NCBI GenBank assembly: GCA_021202515.1
Contig: JAJQCW010000003.1
Span: 1 to 63,842, forward strand
Length of the DNA: 63,842 nt
Reading direction: 5' to 3'
From: Clostridiales bacterium
GTDB taxonomy: Bacteria > Bacillota > Clostridia > Oscillospirales > Oscillospiraceae
This document shows, in pieces, positions 31,708 through 42,300 of this stretch; the first letter of the stretch is position 1; every line of letters begins with the position of its first letter. Made by a program: the position numbers and the translations under genes. The notes below the pieces were generated by a model. The model did not search any database and was not told the origin of the DNA. It saw nothing but the letters and a program-made list of their open reading frames with translations.

Positions 31708-31965
31708 TTATTTGGCGAACCGGGAGAACAGCCCGCCTTTTTTATACGGTTCCGCCGTGACGGACAGTACCTGATACCCCGTCTTTTCGATGGCGGCGCG
31801 AAGCTGGTCCTCCGGGATGTCCGCCTCGGTCAAAATCATCGTCTCCCCTTTGCTGTGGGAGGAAGTGACCTTTTTCACGGGAAAGGCCCCGCGGACAGCG
31901 TCGTTCACATGGCTCTCGCACATGCCGCACATCATGCCGTCGATTTTCAATGTCAGCTTTGTCAT
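31708..31965 (-). CDS. Heavy-metal-associated (HMA) domain protein
   Basis: An 85-residue protein with an HMA fold: GMMCGMCESHVNDAV holds the metal-binding Cys13 and Cys16. The first half matches copper chaperones (CopZ-like); the C-terminus ends in a basic GGLFSRFAK tail. It probably carries or senses copper or another thiophilic metal. Ribosome site GGAGGG. No copper ATPase is nearby; the AraC regulator lies upstream on the same strand, but a 114-bp gap separates them. Confidence 0.85.
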   Translation of the reverse strand: MTKLTLKIDGMMCGMCESHVNDAVRGAFPVKKVTSSHSKGETMILTEADIPEDQLRAAIEKTGYQVLSVTAEPYKKGGLFSRFAK

Positions 31966-32079
31966 TTTGAATCCCTCCGTGATTCGGATTGTTGAAGTGG
32001 GTTATAAATCGCTTTTTCTGCGCAGAATAGAAGGCGGTCCTTTCAGGCGAACCCATTGCTCATTGCACATTGCAAATTG

Positions 32080-32931
32080 CTAATTGGCCTGTTTCCGGTA
32101 CTGGGAAGGGGAGACCCCAAACTCCTGCCGAAAGGCCGCGCCGAATTGACTGACGCTGCCGTACCCCACCTGCACGGCCACCTCTGCGATGGGCAGGGGG
32201 GTGGTGCGCAGCAGCTCCGCCCCCCGGCGCAGCCGCTCTTGCCGCAGACAGGTGTGGAGGGGGCAGCCGTAGAGCTGGCGAAAGCAGCTTTTCAGCAGGG
32301 TAGAGGAGACGTGGAAGCGGCTGGACAGGCCGGGGATGGTCAGGTGTTCGCCCAGGTGGGAGAGCATATAGTCGTGGACCTGGCGGGTGACCTGAATTTG
32401 GCGGCTGTCGTAGTAAGCGGCCCAGGGAGCGGCGGAGACACTCAGCCCCTGACGGCTCAGCAAGTACAGCAGCTCCAGCACCTTGAACGCACAGTAGTCC
32501 GCCTGTTCCCCGGCGGGGAGGCGGGACAACACCTGGAACAGCGCGGCGGTCCAGCCGTCCCGCTCCAGCGCGGCGCAGCCGCCCCGGGCTTCCAGCAGGG
32601 CGTCGATGGCGGCCCAGTCCAGCGGAGCAGGGAGAGGCCGGTCAGCGACCCGGCGGCGGTCCACCGCCAACAGGATACAGGCGGTCCCTGCCGCGTCTGC
32701 GGAGACGGGCCGGGGAGTCGCTTCCCCCCAGCGGTCCATCAGCAGCACACTTTTCTCGCCCATCTGCGCCGCCCTGCCGCCGGGCAGGTCGATTTGCAGC
32801 CGCCCTTCCCGGCAGAAGGCCACCCCCAGGCAGTCCCCAGGCGGCGCAGGCCCACAGGAGCCTCTGCCGCAGACCCATACCCCAGGGCAGCGGTCACAGG
32901 CGCTGTTCGGTTGTACGGGCGGGTTTTCCAT
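32080..32931 (-). CDS. AraC-family transcriptional regulator
   Basis: A 283-residue regulator. The C-terminal ~100 residues hold the double helix-turn-helix: LTIPGLSSRFHVSSTLLKSC and PIAEVAVQVGYGSVSQFGAA with the end FGVSPSQYRKQAN. The N-terminal ~170 residues are a sensor domain with several Cys in the first 30 residues (SACDRCPGVWVCGRGSC), which may bind a metal or respond to redox. It has its own promoter with a dyad, so autoregulation is plausible. The HMA gene downstream hints at a metal-related regulon. Confidence 0.85.
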   Translation of the reverse strand: MENPPVQPNSACDRCPGVWVCGRGSCGPAPPGDCLGVAFCREGRLQIDLPGGRAAQMGEKSVLLMDRWGEATPRPVSADAAGTACILLAVDRRRVADRPLPAPLDWAAIDALLEARGGCAALERDGWTAALFQVLSRLPAGEQADYCAFKVLELLYLLSRQGLSVSAAPWAAYYDSRQIQVTRQVHDYMLSHLGEHLTIPGLSSRFHVSSTLLKSCFRQLYGCPLHTCLRQERLRRGAELLRTTPLPIAEVAVQVGYGSVSQFGAAFRQEFGVSPSQYRKQAN

Positions 32932-32966
32932 AAGACGGCTCCAAAACGATGTAAGTTGGGACGGAT

Positions 32967-33014
32967 GTTAGCGTCAGCTAACCTATTATAAGGGCAGGAA
33001 GAGGGGAAAGTCAA
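32967..33014 (-). promoter_or_regulatory. Promoter and dyad of the AraC gene
   Basis: Minus strand: TTGACT (33014-33009), 18 bases, consensus TATAAT (32990-32985). Just downstream lies the perfect dyad GTTAGC GTCA GCTAAC (32967-32982), a likely operator or leader hairpin. Confidence 0.7.
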
Positions 33015-33091
33015 TAGCAAAATCGCCGGAAATCGAAAATGAATTGTAAAGTTGCACAAAAAAAGTGATTGTTTTTTGTGGAATGCGAATC

Positions 33092-33120
33092 TTGACAGAA
33101 AGATATTTGTCTGGTAACAT
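33092..33120 (+). promoter_or_regulatory. Promoter of licT
   Basis: Consensus TTGACA (33092-33097), 17-base spacer and TAACAT (33115-33120), about 140 bases before the LicT start. Confidence 0.75.
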
Positions 33121-33130
33121 AATCAGCAGT

Positions 33131-33208
33131 AGATTGTGACTGGTCATGCAGGCAAGGCCTACGTTTTGAGATGAGATAAATCCCGTCAGAGGGGAATACT
33201 ATCTTTTT
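33131..33208 (+). promoter_or_regulatory. RAT antiterminator site and leader terminator before licT
   Basis: GATTGTGACTGGTCATGCAG then GCAAGGCCT (33132-33160) matches the ribonucleic antiterminator consensus bound by LicT/BglG proteins. A hairpin AGATA..CCC / GGG..TATCT followed by TTTTT (about 33174-33208) could be the terminator. Here RAT and terminator do not clearly overlap, unlike the second site. Confidence 0.65.
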
Positions 33209-33258
33209 CAGCGCGGCTGTGTCTGTTTTTCTTTTGCTCAAGAGGGGAAGGAACACGA

Positions 33259-34113
33259 GTGAAGGTTGTCAAATCTTTGAACAACAACATGGTTCTGGCT
33301 CGTGATGAGCATGGAAATGAGTGCATTTGCCAGGGCAAAGGCATTGGCTGGCAGAAGCGCAGCGGCGACAGCGTGGACACCTCTCTGATAGAGCGGCGCT
33401 TCATTCCCGAAAACCAGGATGAGAGCCGTCACTTCCAGCAGCTTTTTTCCGAAATTCCCGAAGAATATTGGGCCATCGCGGAAGATGTGGTGGACTATGG
33501 GCGATCCCACTATGGGGTCAAGGTCTCCCAGAAGATCATCCTCCCACTGTGTGACCACATGGCGGGCAGCGTGGAGCGCTACCGCAACGGCGTGGTACTG
33601 GAAAACCCCATGCTTTGGGATGTGAAGCGGGTCTATCCCAAAGAGTTTAAAATTGGAAAATACGCTCTGGAGTTGCTCAGGGAGCGCTTCGGCGTGGAGA
33701 TGCGAGACGACGAGGCGGCGTTCCTGGCGTTCCACTTTGTCAACGCCCAGTTGGACGGGTCAACCCACGGCGTGTCCCCGGACACCATGGCGACGCTGGC
33801 CGGTCACGTCATCGACCTGGTACAGCAGTCCTTCCAAATCACTCTGAACGAGGACGACTGGAACTATCAGCGGTTCCTGACCCACCTGAAATTTTTTGTC
33901 AGCCGGGTGGCCCAACGCCAGACCTACGAGGAGGACAGCCATAACGAGCTGTATGACGAGCTGAAGGAGCGCTACCCCCACGTCTACCAGTGCGTGGAGC
34001 GCATCGCGGATTATATCCTCATCAATTTTCATTATGACGTTGGCGCAGAGGAGCGGCTTTACCTGATGATCCACGTGGAGCGGGTCACCCGCAGGAGCCG
34101 GAACCGGGGCTGA
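33259..34113 (+). CDS. licT: BglG/LicT-family transcriptional antiterminator
   Basis: A 284-residue RNA-binding regulator. Residues ~1-55 are the CAT RNA-binding domain (KSLNNNMVLARDEHGNE and GKGIGWQKRSGD). Two PRD domains follow, with the phosphorylatable His in AEDVVDYGRSHYGVKV and in HVYQCVERIADYIL. Beta-glucoside supply, read through PTS phosphorylation, switches it on so that it prevents termination at RAT sites in front of its own gene and bglP. Start is GTG with GGGGAAGG upstream. Confidence 0.93.
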   Translation: MKVVKSLNNNMVLARDEHGNECICQGKGIGWQKRSGDSVDTSLIERRFIPENQDESRHFQQLFSEIPEEYWAIAEDVVDYGRSHYGVKVSQKIILPLCDHMAGSVERYRNGVVLENPMLWDVKRVYPKEFKIGKYALELLRERFGVEMRDDEAAFLAFHFVNAQLDGSTHGVSPDTMATLAGHVIDLVQQSFQITLNEDDWNYQRFLTHLKFFVSRVAQRQTYEEDSHNELYDELKERYPHVYQCVERIADYILINFHYDVGAEERLYLMIHVERVTRRSRNRG

Positions 34114-34151
34114 CAGGATAATTTGATAAAATTTAACAGCGATTTTGTACG

Positions 34152-34228
34152 GGATTGTGACCTCAAGTGGGCAAGGCCTGGAAAAGATACAGGGAGGACC
34201 ACGGGATCTGTCTGCTTTTCCGGCTTTG
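34152..34228 (+). promoter_or_regulatory. RAT site and terminator before the PTS gene
   Basis: GGATTGTGACCTCAAGTGGG then CAAGGCCTGG (34153-34182) is a second LicT-type RAT. Its 3' half overlaps the 5' arm of a terminator (GCCTGGAAAAG...CAG pairing with CTG...CTTTTCCGGC, then a T-rich tract), the classical mutually exclusive arrangement. Confidence 0.75.
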
Positions 34229-34316
34229 TCCGTTTTCTATTTTGTTGTGTATGTTATAGCGGTTGGCGCGCACCGCTTATCATAAAAACCAAATTCTATT
34301 CTAGGAGGAAAAGAAA

Positions 34317-36233
34317 ATGGCATTAGACTATGTCGAGACTTCGAAAAAGATCATCGAAGCCGTTGGCGGTGTCTCCAACATCGCCAGCGCCACCAACTGT
34401 ATGACCCGCTTGCGTCTGGTCCTGAACGACGAGAGCAAAGCGGACGACAAGAAGGTGGAGAAGATCAAGGGCGTGAAGAGCGTCATCAAGCAGGGCGGTC
34501 AGTATCAGATCGTCATCGGCAACGAGGTCTCTAACCTGTTCAAGGAGTTTAAGAAACAGGGCAACTTCGGCGCGGAGGGCGGCAGCGCCGCTCCCAAGAA
34601 GGCCGAGGGCAACCCCGTTCAGCGGCTGCTGGGCTTCGTTTCCGGCTGTATGACCCCGCTGCTGCCCGCCATGTTGGGCTGTGGTATGATGAAGGTGGTC
34701 CTGACCCTTCTGACCACCTTTGCTGGGCTGCCCACCGACGGCTCCACTTATATCATCCTCACCGCCATGGGCGACTGCTTCTTCACCTTCCTGCCCATCT
34801 TCCTGGCCTTTAACATCGCCAAAAAGATGGACGGCTCTCCCATGCTGTTCATGGCTGTGGCGGCCGCAATGGTCTATCCCGACTTGGTCACCTTGATGGC
34901 TGGCGGCTCCCTGGAGCTGGGCACCTTCCTGGGTATGGACTGCACCTATCTCTTTGGCATCCCCGTCATCTGCTCCACCTACACCTCTTCCGTCCTGCCC
35001 ATCCTGCTGATGGCCCCGGTGATGAAGTGGGTGGAGGACTTCGCCGACCGGGTATCCCCCAACGTGCTGAAATCCTTCCTGAAGCCCCTGATTTTCCTGA
35101 TCATCTGCGTGCCTGTGGCCCTGATTATCCTTGGCCCCATCGGCAACATCCTCGGCAACGCCCTGTCCGGCCTGTTCAACACCGCTTACAATGCCTGTGG
35201 CTGGCTGACCATCGGCGTCCTGTCCGCCATTATGCCGTTCATCGTCATGACCGGTATGCACTATGCACTTGTCCCGTTCTGCACCATCAACCTGACCACG
35301 GTTGGCTTTGACGCCCTGGTCATCACCACCATGTTCTGCTCTAACCTGGCGCAGGGCGGCGCTTCCCTGGGCGTCGGTCTCAAGAGCAAGAACACTGAGA
35401 CCAAGTCCGAAGGCATCGCCTGCGGCATCTCCGCTGTGGTGGCCGGCGTTACCGAGCCTGCCATGTACGGCATCAACCTGCGCTACGGCAAGCCCATGGC
35501 CGCCGCTGTCATCGCCGCCGGTATCTCCGGCCTGTGGTGCGGCATCACCGGCGTGGTTGGCTACGTGATGGGCGGTTCTCCCTCCATCCTGACCCTGATC
35601 CAGTTCATCGGCGGCGACAGCCCCATGCGCGGCGTCATCTTCGGCGCTATCGGCGCAGTCCTCTCCGTTGGCATCTCCTTCGTCCTGTCCTTCATCATGT
35701 ATAAGGACCCCGCTGTGGAAGAAGACGAAGAGGAAGAGGCTGCTGAGGACGCTTCCGAGTCCGCTCCCAAGCCCCTGGTTCAGACCATCACCCTGTCCGC
35801 TCCCATGACCGGCGAGGTCGTGAAGCTGGCCGACGTGCCCGACCAGGTCTTTGCCTCCGGCGCTCTGGGCGAAGGCGTTGCCATTGTCCCCACTGTGGGC
35901 AAGGTCGTCGCTCCCTGCGACGCCGTTGTTTCCGCCACTATGGACACCAAGCACGCCGTCGGCCTGACCACCCCCGAAGGGATGGAGCTGCTGATTCACG
36001 TGGGTCTGAATACCGTGGAGCTGAACGGCAAATTCTATGACTACAAGGTCAAGGAGGGCGACAACGTCAAGCGTGGCGACACCCTCATCGAGTTCGACAT
36101 CAACGGCATCAAGGGCGCGGGGTATCCCCTCCACACCCCGGTGCTGGTCACCAACTCCGACGAATACGTGTCCATCAAGCCCGTGGACGCGGCCAACATT
36201 CAGGCTGGTCAGGACCTGATGACTGTGGTATAA
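34317..36233 (+). CDS. bglP: PTS beta-glucoside transporter subunit IIBCA
   Basis: A 638-residue single-chain permease that imports and phosphorylates beta-glucosides. Order of domains: EIIB at the N-terminus with the phospho-Cys at residue 28 (SATNCMTRLRL), EIIC membrane domain (about 110-470), acidic linker, and EIIA at the C-terminus with the active His near residue 561 (LIHVGLNTVELNG). Ribosome site AGGAGG. Control by LicT through the upstream RAT; the product feeds BglA downstream. Confidence 0.95.
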   Translation: MALDYVETSKKIIEAVGGVSNIASATNCMTRLRLVLNDESKADDKKVEKIKGVKSVIKQGGQYQIVIGNEVSNLFKEFKKQGNFGAEGGSAAPKKAEGNPVQRLLGFVSGCMTPLLPAMLGCGMMKVVLTLLTTFAGLPTDGSTYIILTAMGDCFFTFLPIFLAFNIAKKMDGSPMLFMAVAAAMVYPDLVTLMAGGSLELGTFLGMDCTYLFGIPVICSTYTSSVLPILLMAPVMKWVEDFADRVSPNVLKSFLKPLIFLIICVPVALIILGPIGNILGNALSGLFNTAYNACGWLTIGVLSAIMPFIVMTGMHYALVPFCTINLTTVGFDALVITTMFCSNLAQGGASLGVGLKSKNTETKSEGIACGISAVVAGVTEPAMYGINLRYGKPMAAAVIAAGISGLWCGITGVVGYVMGGSPSILTLIQFIGGDSPMRGVIFGAIGAVLSVGISFVLSFIMYKDPAVEEDEEEEAAEDASESAPKPLVQTITLSAPMTGEVVKLADVPDQVFASGALGEGVAIVPTVGKVVAPCDAVVSATMDTKHAVGLTTPEGMELLIHVGLNTVELNGKFYDYKVKEGDNVKRGDTLIEFDINGIKGAGYPLHTPVLVTNSDEYVSIKPVDAANIQAGQDLMTVV

Positions 36234-36240
36234 TCAGTAA

Positions 36241-37755
<1,515 letters not shown>

Positions 37756-37779
37756 TCTGTCAACGACAATAGGCAGGGA

Positions 37780-37808
37780 GGGGCAGGCGTTTTTCGTCTG
37801 CCCCTTTT
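37780..37808 (+). terminator. Terminator after bglA
   Basis: GGGGCAGGCG pairs with CGTCTGCCCC and is followed by TTTT. It lies 25 bp after the bglA stop and 20 bp before the HAD gene, so the HAD gene may depend on read-through. Confidence 0.75.
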
Positions 37809-37827
37809 CTGCAATGAGGTGAACCAT

Positions 37828-38667
37828 ATGCCCAAAATCATTTTTCTTGACATCGACGGAACCCTGGTGGACTACGAGACCCGCGTCCCCCCGTCGGCGG
37901 TCCGGGCCATCCGCGCCGCCCGGAGCCGGGGCCACCGGGTCTATTTCTGCACCGGGCGCAGCCGGGCGGAGATCTACCCGGAGCTTTGGGACATCGGCGT
38001 GGACGGCATGATTGGCGGCAACGGCAGCTATGTAGAGGATGACGGCCATGTGTTGCTGCACCAGACCCTCTCTCTGGAGCAGTGCCGCCATGTGGTGGAC
38101 TGGCTCCATCAGCGGGGGCTGGAGTTCTACGTAGAGAGCAACAGCGGTCTCTATGGCAGCGAGCATTTCCGGGAGGCGGGGCGGCCCGTTATCCAGGAGT
38201 ACAGCAAGCGCAAGGAGGTCGCCAACGCCGGGGAGCTGACGGTGGAGGACGTGTTCCCGGAGATGATCTTCGACGGCGACCTGTACCGGGACGACGTGAA
38301 CAAAATCAGCTTCATCCTCAGCAGCTATCAGGACCACCTGGATTCTGTAGCGGAGTTCCCCGACCTGAAACCCGGCACCTGGGGCGGCAAGGGAGAGACC
38401 GCTCTCTTTGGCGACCTGGGTGTGAAGGATATCACCAAGGCCAACGCCATTGAGACGCTGCTCAGGCACCTGCGCGCGGACCTTAAGGACACCATCGCCT
38501 TCGGCGACGCCAAGGTGGACATCCCCATGCTGGAATATTGCAACATCGGTGTGGCGATGGGCAACGGCGGCCCGGAGATTTTACAAATGGCGGACTACGT
38601 CACCGCCAGCGTGGAGGAGGACGGGCTTTATAAAGCGTTCGTCCACCTGGGCCTGATTGAGGAATAA
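37828..38667 (+). CDS. HAD-superfamily Cof-type phosphatase
   Basis: A 279-residue HAD hydrolase with motif I FLDIDGTLVDYE (nucleophile Asp), motif II in VYFCTGRSRAE, motif III Lys region, and motif IV FGDAKVDIPMLEY. The C2-type cap between motifs II and III places it in the Cof/YidA group, which dephosphorylates sugar phosphates. Next to BglA it may clear phosphosugar overload. The ATG at 37828 with GAGGTG upstream is preferred over the GTG three codons earlier. Confidence 0.9.
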   Translation: MPKIIFLDIDGTLVDYETRVPPSAVRAIRAARSRGHRVYFCTGRSRAEIYPELWDIGVDGMIGGNGSYVEDDGHVLLHQTLSLEQCRHVVDWLHQRGLEFYVESNSGLYGSEHFREAGRPVIQEYSKRKEVANAGELTVEDVFPEMIFDGDLYRDDVNKISFILSSYQDHLDSVAEFPDLKPGTWGGKGETALFGDLGVKDITKANAIETLLRHLRADLKDTIAFGDAKVDIPMLEYCNIGVAMGNGGPEILQMADYVTASVEEDGLYKAFVHLGLIEE

Positions 38668-38740
38668 GAAAAACTGGTTGTCCATTTTACGTGGAAAATT
38701 TGTCCTTGTTGGATAAAAGTGATGACCAATCAACAAGTTC

Positions 38741-38811
38741 TCCCCCTTGCCGCCCCTGAAAGGGCAGGGAGGGGCAAAGCCCCGGAAGTGCCGCTTGACG
38801 GCGGAGGGGTT
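38741..38811. repeat. Dispersed hairpin repeat, copy A
   Basis: Begins CCCCCTTGCCGCCCCTGAAA and ends GGAAGTGCCGCTTGACGGCG then GAGGGGTT. It belongs with copies at about 51495-51690, 53885-53978 and 61382-61449. Shared features are an opening CCCCTCTTGCCTCCCC, a GGGGAGG arm and a closing CGGAGGGGTT. Confidence 0.7.
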
Positions 38812-38831
38812 ACAACACCAATAAGTACAAA

Positions 38832-38867
38832 ACCACTGGAGGAAGATTCTTCCGGTGGTTTTTGCTG
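38832..38867. terminator. Bidirectional terminator
   Basis: AAACCACTGGAGGAA pairs with TTCTTCCGGTGGTTT around GAT and is followed by TTTTT; A-rich sequence precedes it for the opposite strand. It separates the convergent HAD gene and the 59-residue gene. Confidence 0.75.
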
Positions 38868-38875
38868 TCTTTGCG

Positions 38876-39055
38876 TTATTCCTGCCCCAGCCCGGCCACA
38901 AACGCCTTCATCTCTTTGGCGGAGCGGATGCTGTGGGTGCGTTCCAAAATCGCCCGCTGCCGGGCGGGGGACTGCCGCTCAAAATAGGCCATTGCGCCCG
39001 GATTGGCGCACAGCGCCATGCCGAAGCCCAGGGGAAGCTCTCTCATGGGGTCCAT
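38876..39055 (-). CDS. Small conserved protein, YdeI-like fragment
   Basis: A 59-residue protein, MDPMRELPLGFGMALCANPG, with the block AYFERQSPARQRAILERTHS and a helical end KEMKAFVAGLGQE. The pattern resembles the C-terminal part of YdeI/OmpD-associated-type proteins but is far shorter; small stand-alone versions occur in Clostridia. The start at 39055 has GAGGTG eight bases upstream. The longer ORF to 39127 lacks support. Function unknown. Confidence 0.55.
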   Translation of the reverse strand: MDPMRELPLGFGMALCANPGAMAYFERQSPARQRAILERTHSIRSAKEMKAFVAGLGQE

Positions 39056-39184
39056 TGCGTTCACCTCGGCGGTAGCTTGCCCCAGGAGGCCCAGAATCAT
39101 GTGTCTGGGACAATCCAAAATGGACAAAACAGACCATTTCGGATTTTTTTCAAGAGGGAAAAAACCGTTTGCGCCGACGATGAA

Positions 39185-39213
39185 TTGACAAGCCGAATGG
39201 AACCTGATAAACT
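39185..39213 (+). promoter_or_regulatory. Promoter of the flavin-protein locus
   Basis: Consensus TTGACA (39185-39190), 17 bases, TAAACT (39208-39213). Transcription would begin near 39220, at the start of the structured leader. Confidence 0.75.
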
Positions 39214-39220
39214 GTGCATC

Positions 39221-39353
39221 GGTTAGCTACGGATAATTCTCTTTACCACGGGCTAACTACCATTTACGGGCAGAGGTTCGTCACAACTAACCCGTCACCG
39301 GAATCGCCGCGTCAGCGGCCTTTTTTCAACAGAAAGGTTAGCGGTTTCTAACC
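39221..39353 (+). promoter_or_regulatory. Structured leader with attenuator (candidate riboswitch)
   Basis: About 130 nt of leader hold four stems: GTTAGC (39222-39227) with GCTAAC (39252-39257); ACGGG (39266-39270) with CCCGT (39291-39295); an intrinsic terminator GCCGC GTCA GCGGC plus CTTTTTT (39306-39326); and GGTTAG with CTAACC (39336-39353). The GGTTAGC segments can also pair with ACTAACC at 39286-39292, so alternative folds are possible. I recognise no known riboswitch class here; the FMN riboswitch consensus is absent. Confidence 0.5.
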
Positions 39354-39389
39354 AAATGCTGCTCAATTCTAATGAAAGGAAGTATCAAA

Positions 39390-42300
39390 ATGAAGAGAGT
39401 ATGTTCCCTGCTTCTGTCTCTGGCGCTGTTGCTGAGCGTTGCCCAGCCCACGGTGCTGGCCGCCGAGCTGGATGCCTCCGACGAGGCGGCAGTCGTTGCC
39501 GCCGCCGAAGTGGAAGAAGCTGCGGCTGAGGAAGAAGCCGAAGCGGACGCCGAGGACGAACAGGAAGCGGAAGCCTCTGAGGAAACGGAGGAGGCAGAAG
39601 CTGAGACCGAAGCGGTTCAGGAGGAAACTCCCGCCGCCGAGGAAGAGGCCACCGTCTCTGCCGCCTATGTGGATGACGACGGCTCCCTGACCCTGGAGTT
39701 GTCCGAGGGCACCCCCGCCGACGGCACTTACACCGGCACCGCCACCGTGGAGCCGGACGAGTACGAGGATTTCGACGCCTATGAGGTGCAGATTGCCTTC
39801 ACCTTCGCGGACGGCGCTCTGACCGGCGCGGAGTTGGTCTCCACCATCAGCGATCGCCACAACAGCAGCTATTTTTCCGACGCTGCGGAGGGCTACGGCA
39901 GCTATACCGGCGTGTATGACCAGCTCATCAGCGGCAGCACCACCGTGGATGCGGTGTCCGAAGCCACCTGTTCCTCCAAGGGCATTGTGGCGGCTTATGA
40001 GGACGCTTACGCCCAGGCTGTCGCGGCAAACACCGGCAGCGAAGAAGAGACCGAGTACGTTTACGTCTCCATGAACATCCCCTATGCGGACTTTTACGCC
40101 GAGCTGAACGACAGCGGTGACGTGGACACCGTCACCTCCGCCACCACCAGCAAAGCGGCCAACTGCAAGAACGTCTATTTGACCGTGGATTCTGACGCGG
40201 GTACTACCTCCATTTATGGTGTGGTGGTTCCGGTCAAGATGAGCGCCGCGACCTATGAGGCCGTTGCGGGCCTGGTCACGGATTCCGCCGCCGCCTACTA
40301 TGTGGGCGAGGCCGTGGAAGACCCCGCCGTTTATCTGGAGCTGACCTATGAGGATGGTGCTTACACCTTCTCTGACATCCAGGGGACAGTGACCACCACC
40401 ACTGTTAGCGATACCACTCTCTCCACCGCTTCTGTCTGGGGCGACTATGAGCTGGACCTTGACGCCGACTATGGCATCGCCACCACGGAGGTCTACGGAG
40501 CCTATTTCACTACCACCGATGGTGCACAGTACGCCATGAAGCAGAGCGAGAACCTGTGGACCCCCAGTAAGTACTACGAGGCCGCCTGGGATACCATCGA
40601 CAACGATTACTATTCCAGCATGGAAGGCAAGACCATCGAGAGCGTTACCTTCATCACCACCTCCGGCCTTGTGGTGTACGCACTGGATGAGCCGCTGTAT
40701 GTGCAGGAGCATATGAGCAGCGTTCCTACGGCAGAATTTACCAGCGCCACCACCATGGCTATTTCCAACCTGGCGGAGGACGCGGCGGACGTGTCTGTCA
40801 CTGTAAAAGCCTCTGGCAAAAACGGCGCGTCCCTGACCGATGAGGGTAAAACCGTTGTAGACGGCGTTGTGACCCTGGATACTGCTGCCACCGACGGCAC
40901 CACCTACCAGGTGACCATCACCAGCAGCAACTACGCCGCGAACATCGTCACCGCGACCTATACGGAGGCCGAGGTCTACGCCTACATGAATGTCCCCTAT
41001 GCGGACTTTTACGCCGGACTGAACGACGACGGCGACGTGGACACCGTCACCTCCGCTACCACCAGCAAAGCGGCCAACTGCAAGAACGTCTACCTGACCG
41101 TGGATTCTGACGCGGGCACCACCTCCATTTATGGCGTAGTGGTTCCGGTCAAGATGAGCGAGTCAACCTACGAGACCGTTGCGGACCTGGTCACCGATTC
41201 CACTGCCGCCTACTACGTGGGCGAGACTGTGGAAGACCCCGCCGTTTATCTGGAACTGAGCTATGCGGACGGCGCTTACACCTTCTCCGACATCCAGGGA
41301 GAATCGACCACCTCCACGGTCACCGATACGGAACTTTCCTCCGCCTCCGTCTGGGGCGACTATGAGCTGGACCTGAGTTCCGACTATGGCATCGCCACCA
41401 CTGATGTCTACGGCGCGTATTTCACCACCACGGATGGTGCCCAGTATGCCATGAAGCAGAGCGAGAACCTGTGGACCCCCAGCAAGTACTACGAGGCTGC
41501 TTGGGATACCATCGACAACGATTACTATTCCAGTATGGAAGGCAAGACCATCGAGAGCGTTACCTTCATCACCACCTCCGGCCTTGTGGTGTATGCGCTG
41601 GATGAGCCGCTGTATGTACAGGAGCATATGAGCGATATTCCCACGGCAGAGTTTACCAGCGCTACCACCATTGCCATCTCTAATCTGGCGGACGACGCGG
41701 AGAATGTCACCGTCACTGTGAAAGCCTCCGGCAGAAACGGCACCTACCTGACCGATGAAGCGGTCAGCGTGGTGGACGGCGTGGCCACCCTGGACACCGC
41801 CGCCACCGACGGCACCACCTATCAGGTGACCATCACCAGCAGCAACTATGCCAGCAACATCGTCACCGCCACCTATGTTGCGCAGGACTATTACGTCCTG
41901 ATGAACATCCCCTATGACGAGTTCTATGCGGCTGACGTGAACAACGACGTGGCCGTGGACGCCTTTACCTCCGCCACCAAGGCCAAGACCCAGACCTGGA
42001 GCCTCTCCGGTGGTTCTTACCATGTCAGTGAGGACGGCAGTGACATCACCGGCGTCACCTTCCCCGTGAAGGTTCCCGAAGGAACTGACTTGTCTGCTTA
42101 CACCCAGATCACCGACGACGACAGCCTGGAGATCACCGTGACCAACCGCGGCACCACCTCCACCACCACCTACACCGGATCTCAGGCCCTGTATCAGGCG
42201 GACAGCTACTCTTACTACGTGCTGAGCAGCGATCCCTCCTACTACAAGGAACTGACCGTCAATGAGGACGGCTCCTTCTCCTTCGGCGCTGTGGTAGGCG

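Noticed and set aside
34123-34326. Short ORF between licT and bglP
   Set aside because: It covers the RAT site and terminator, which explain the conservation of this region better.
34323-36134. 603-codon minus ORF opposite bglP
   Set aside because: His/Gly/Asp/Gln-rich shadow of the PTS gene.
39221-39353. FMN, cobalamin or other known riboswitch
   Set aside because: I looked for the FMN aptamer's conserved AGGATATGCT-like and related blocks and did not find them; only an unclassified structured leader is claimed.
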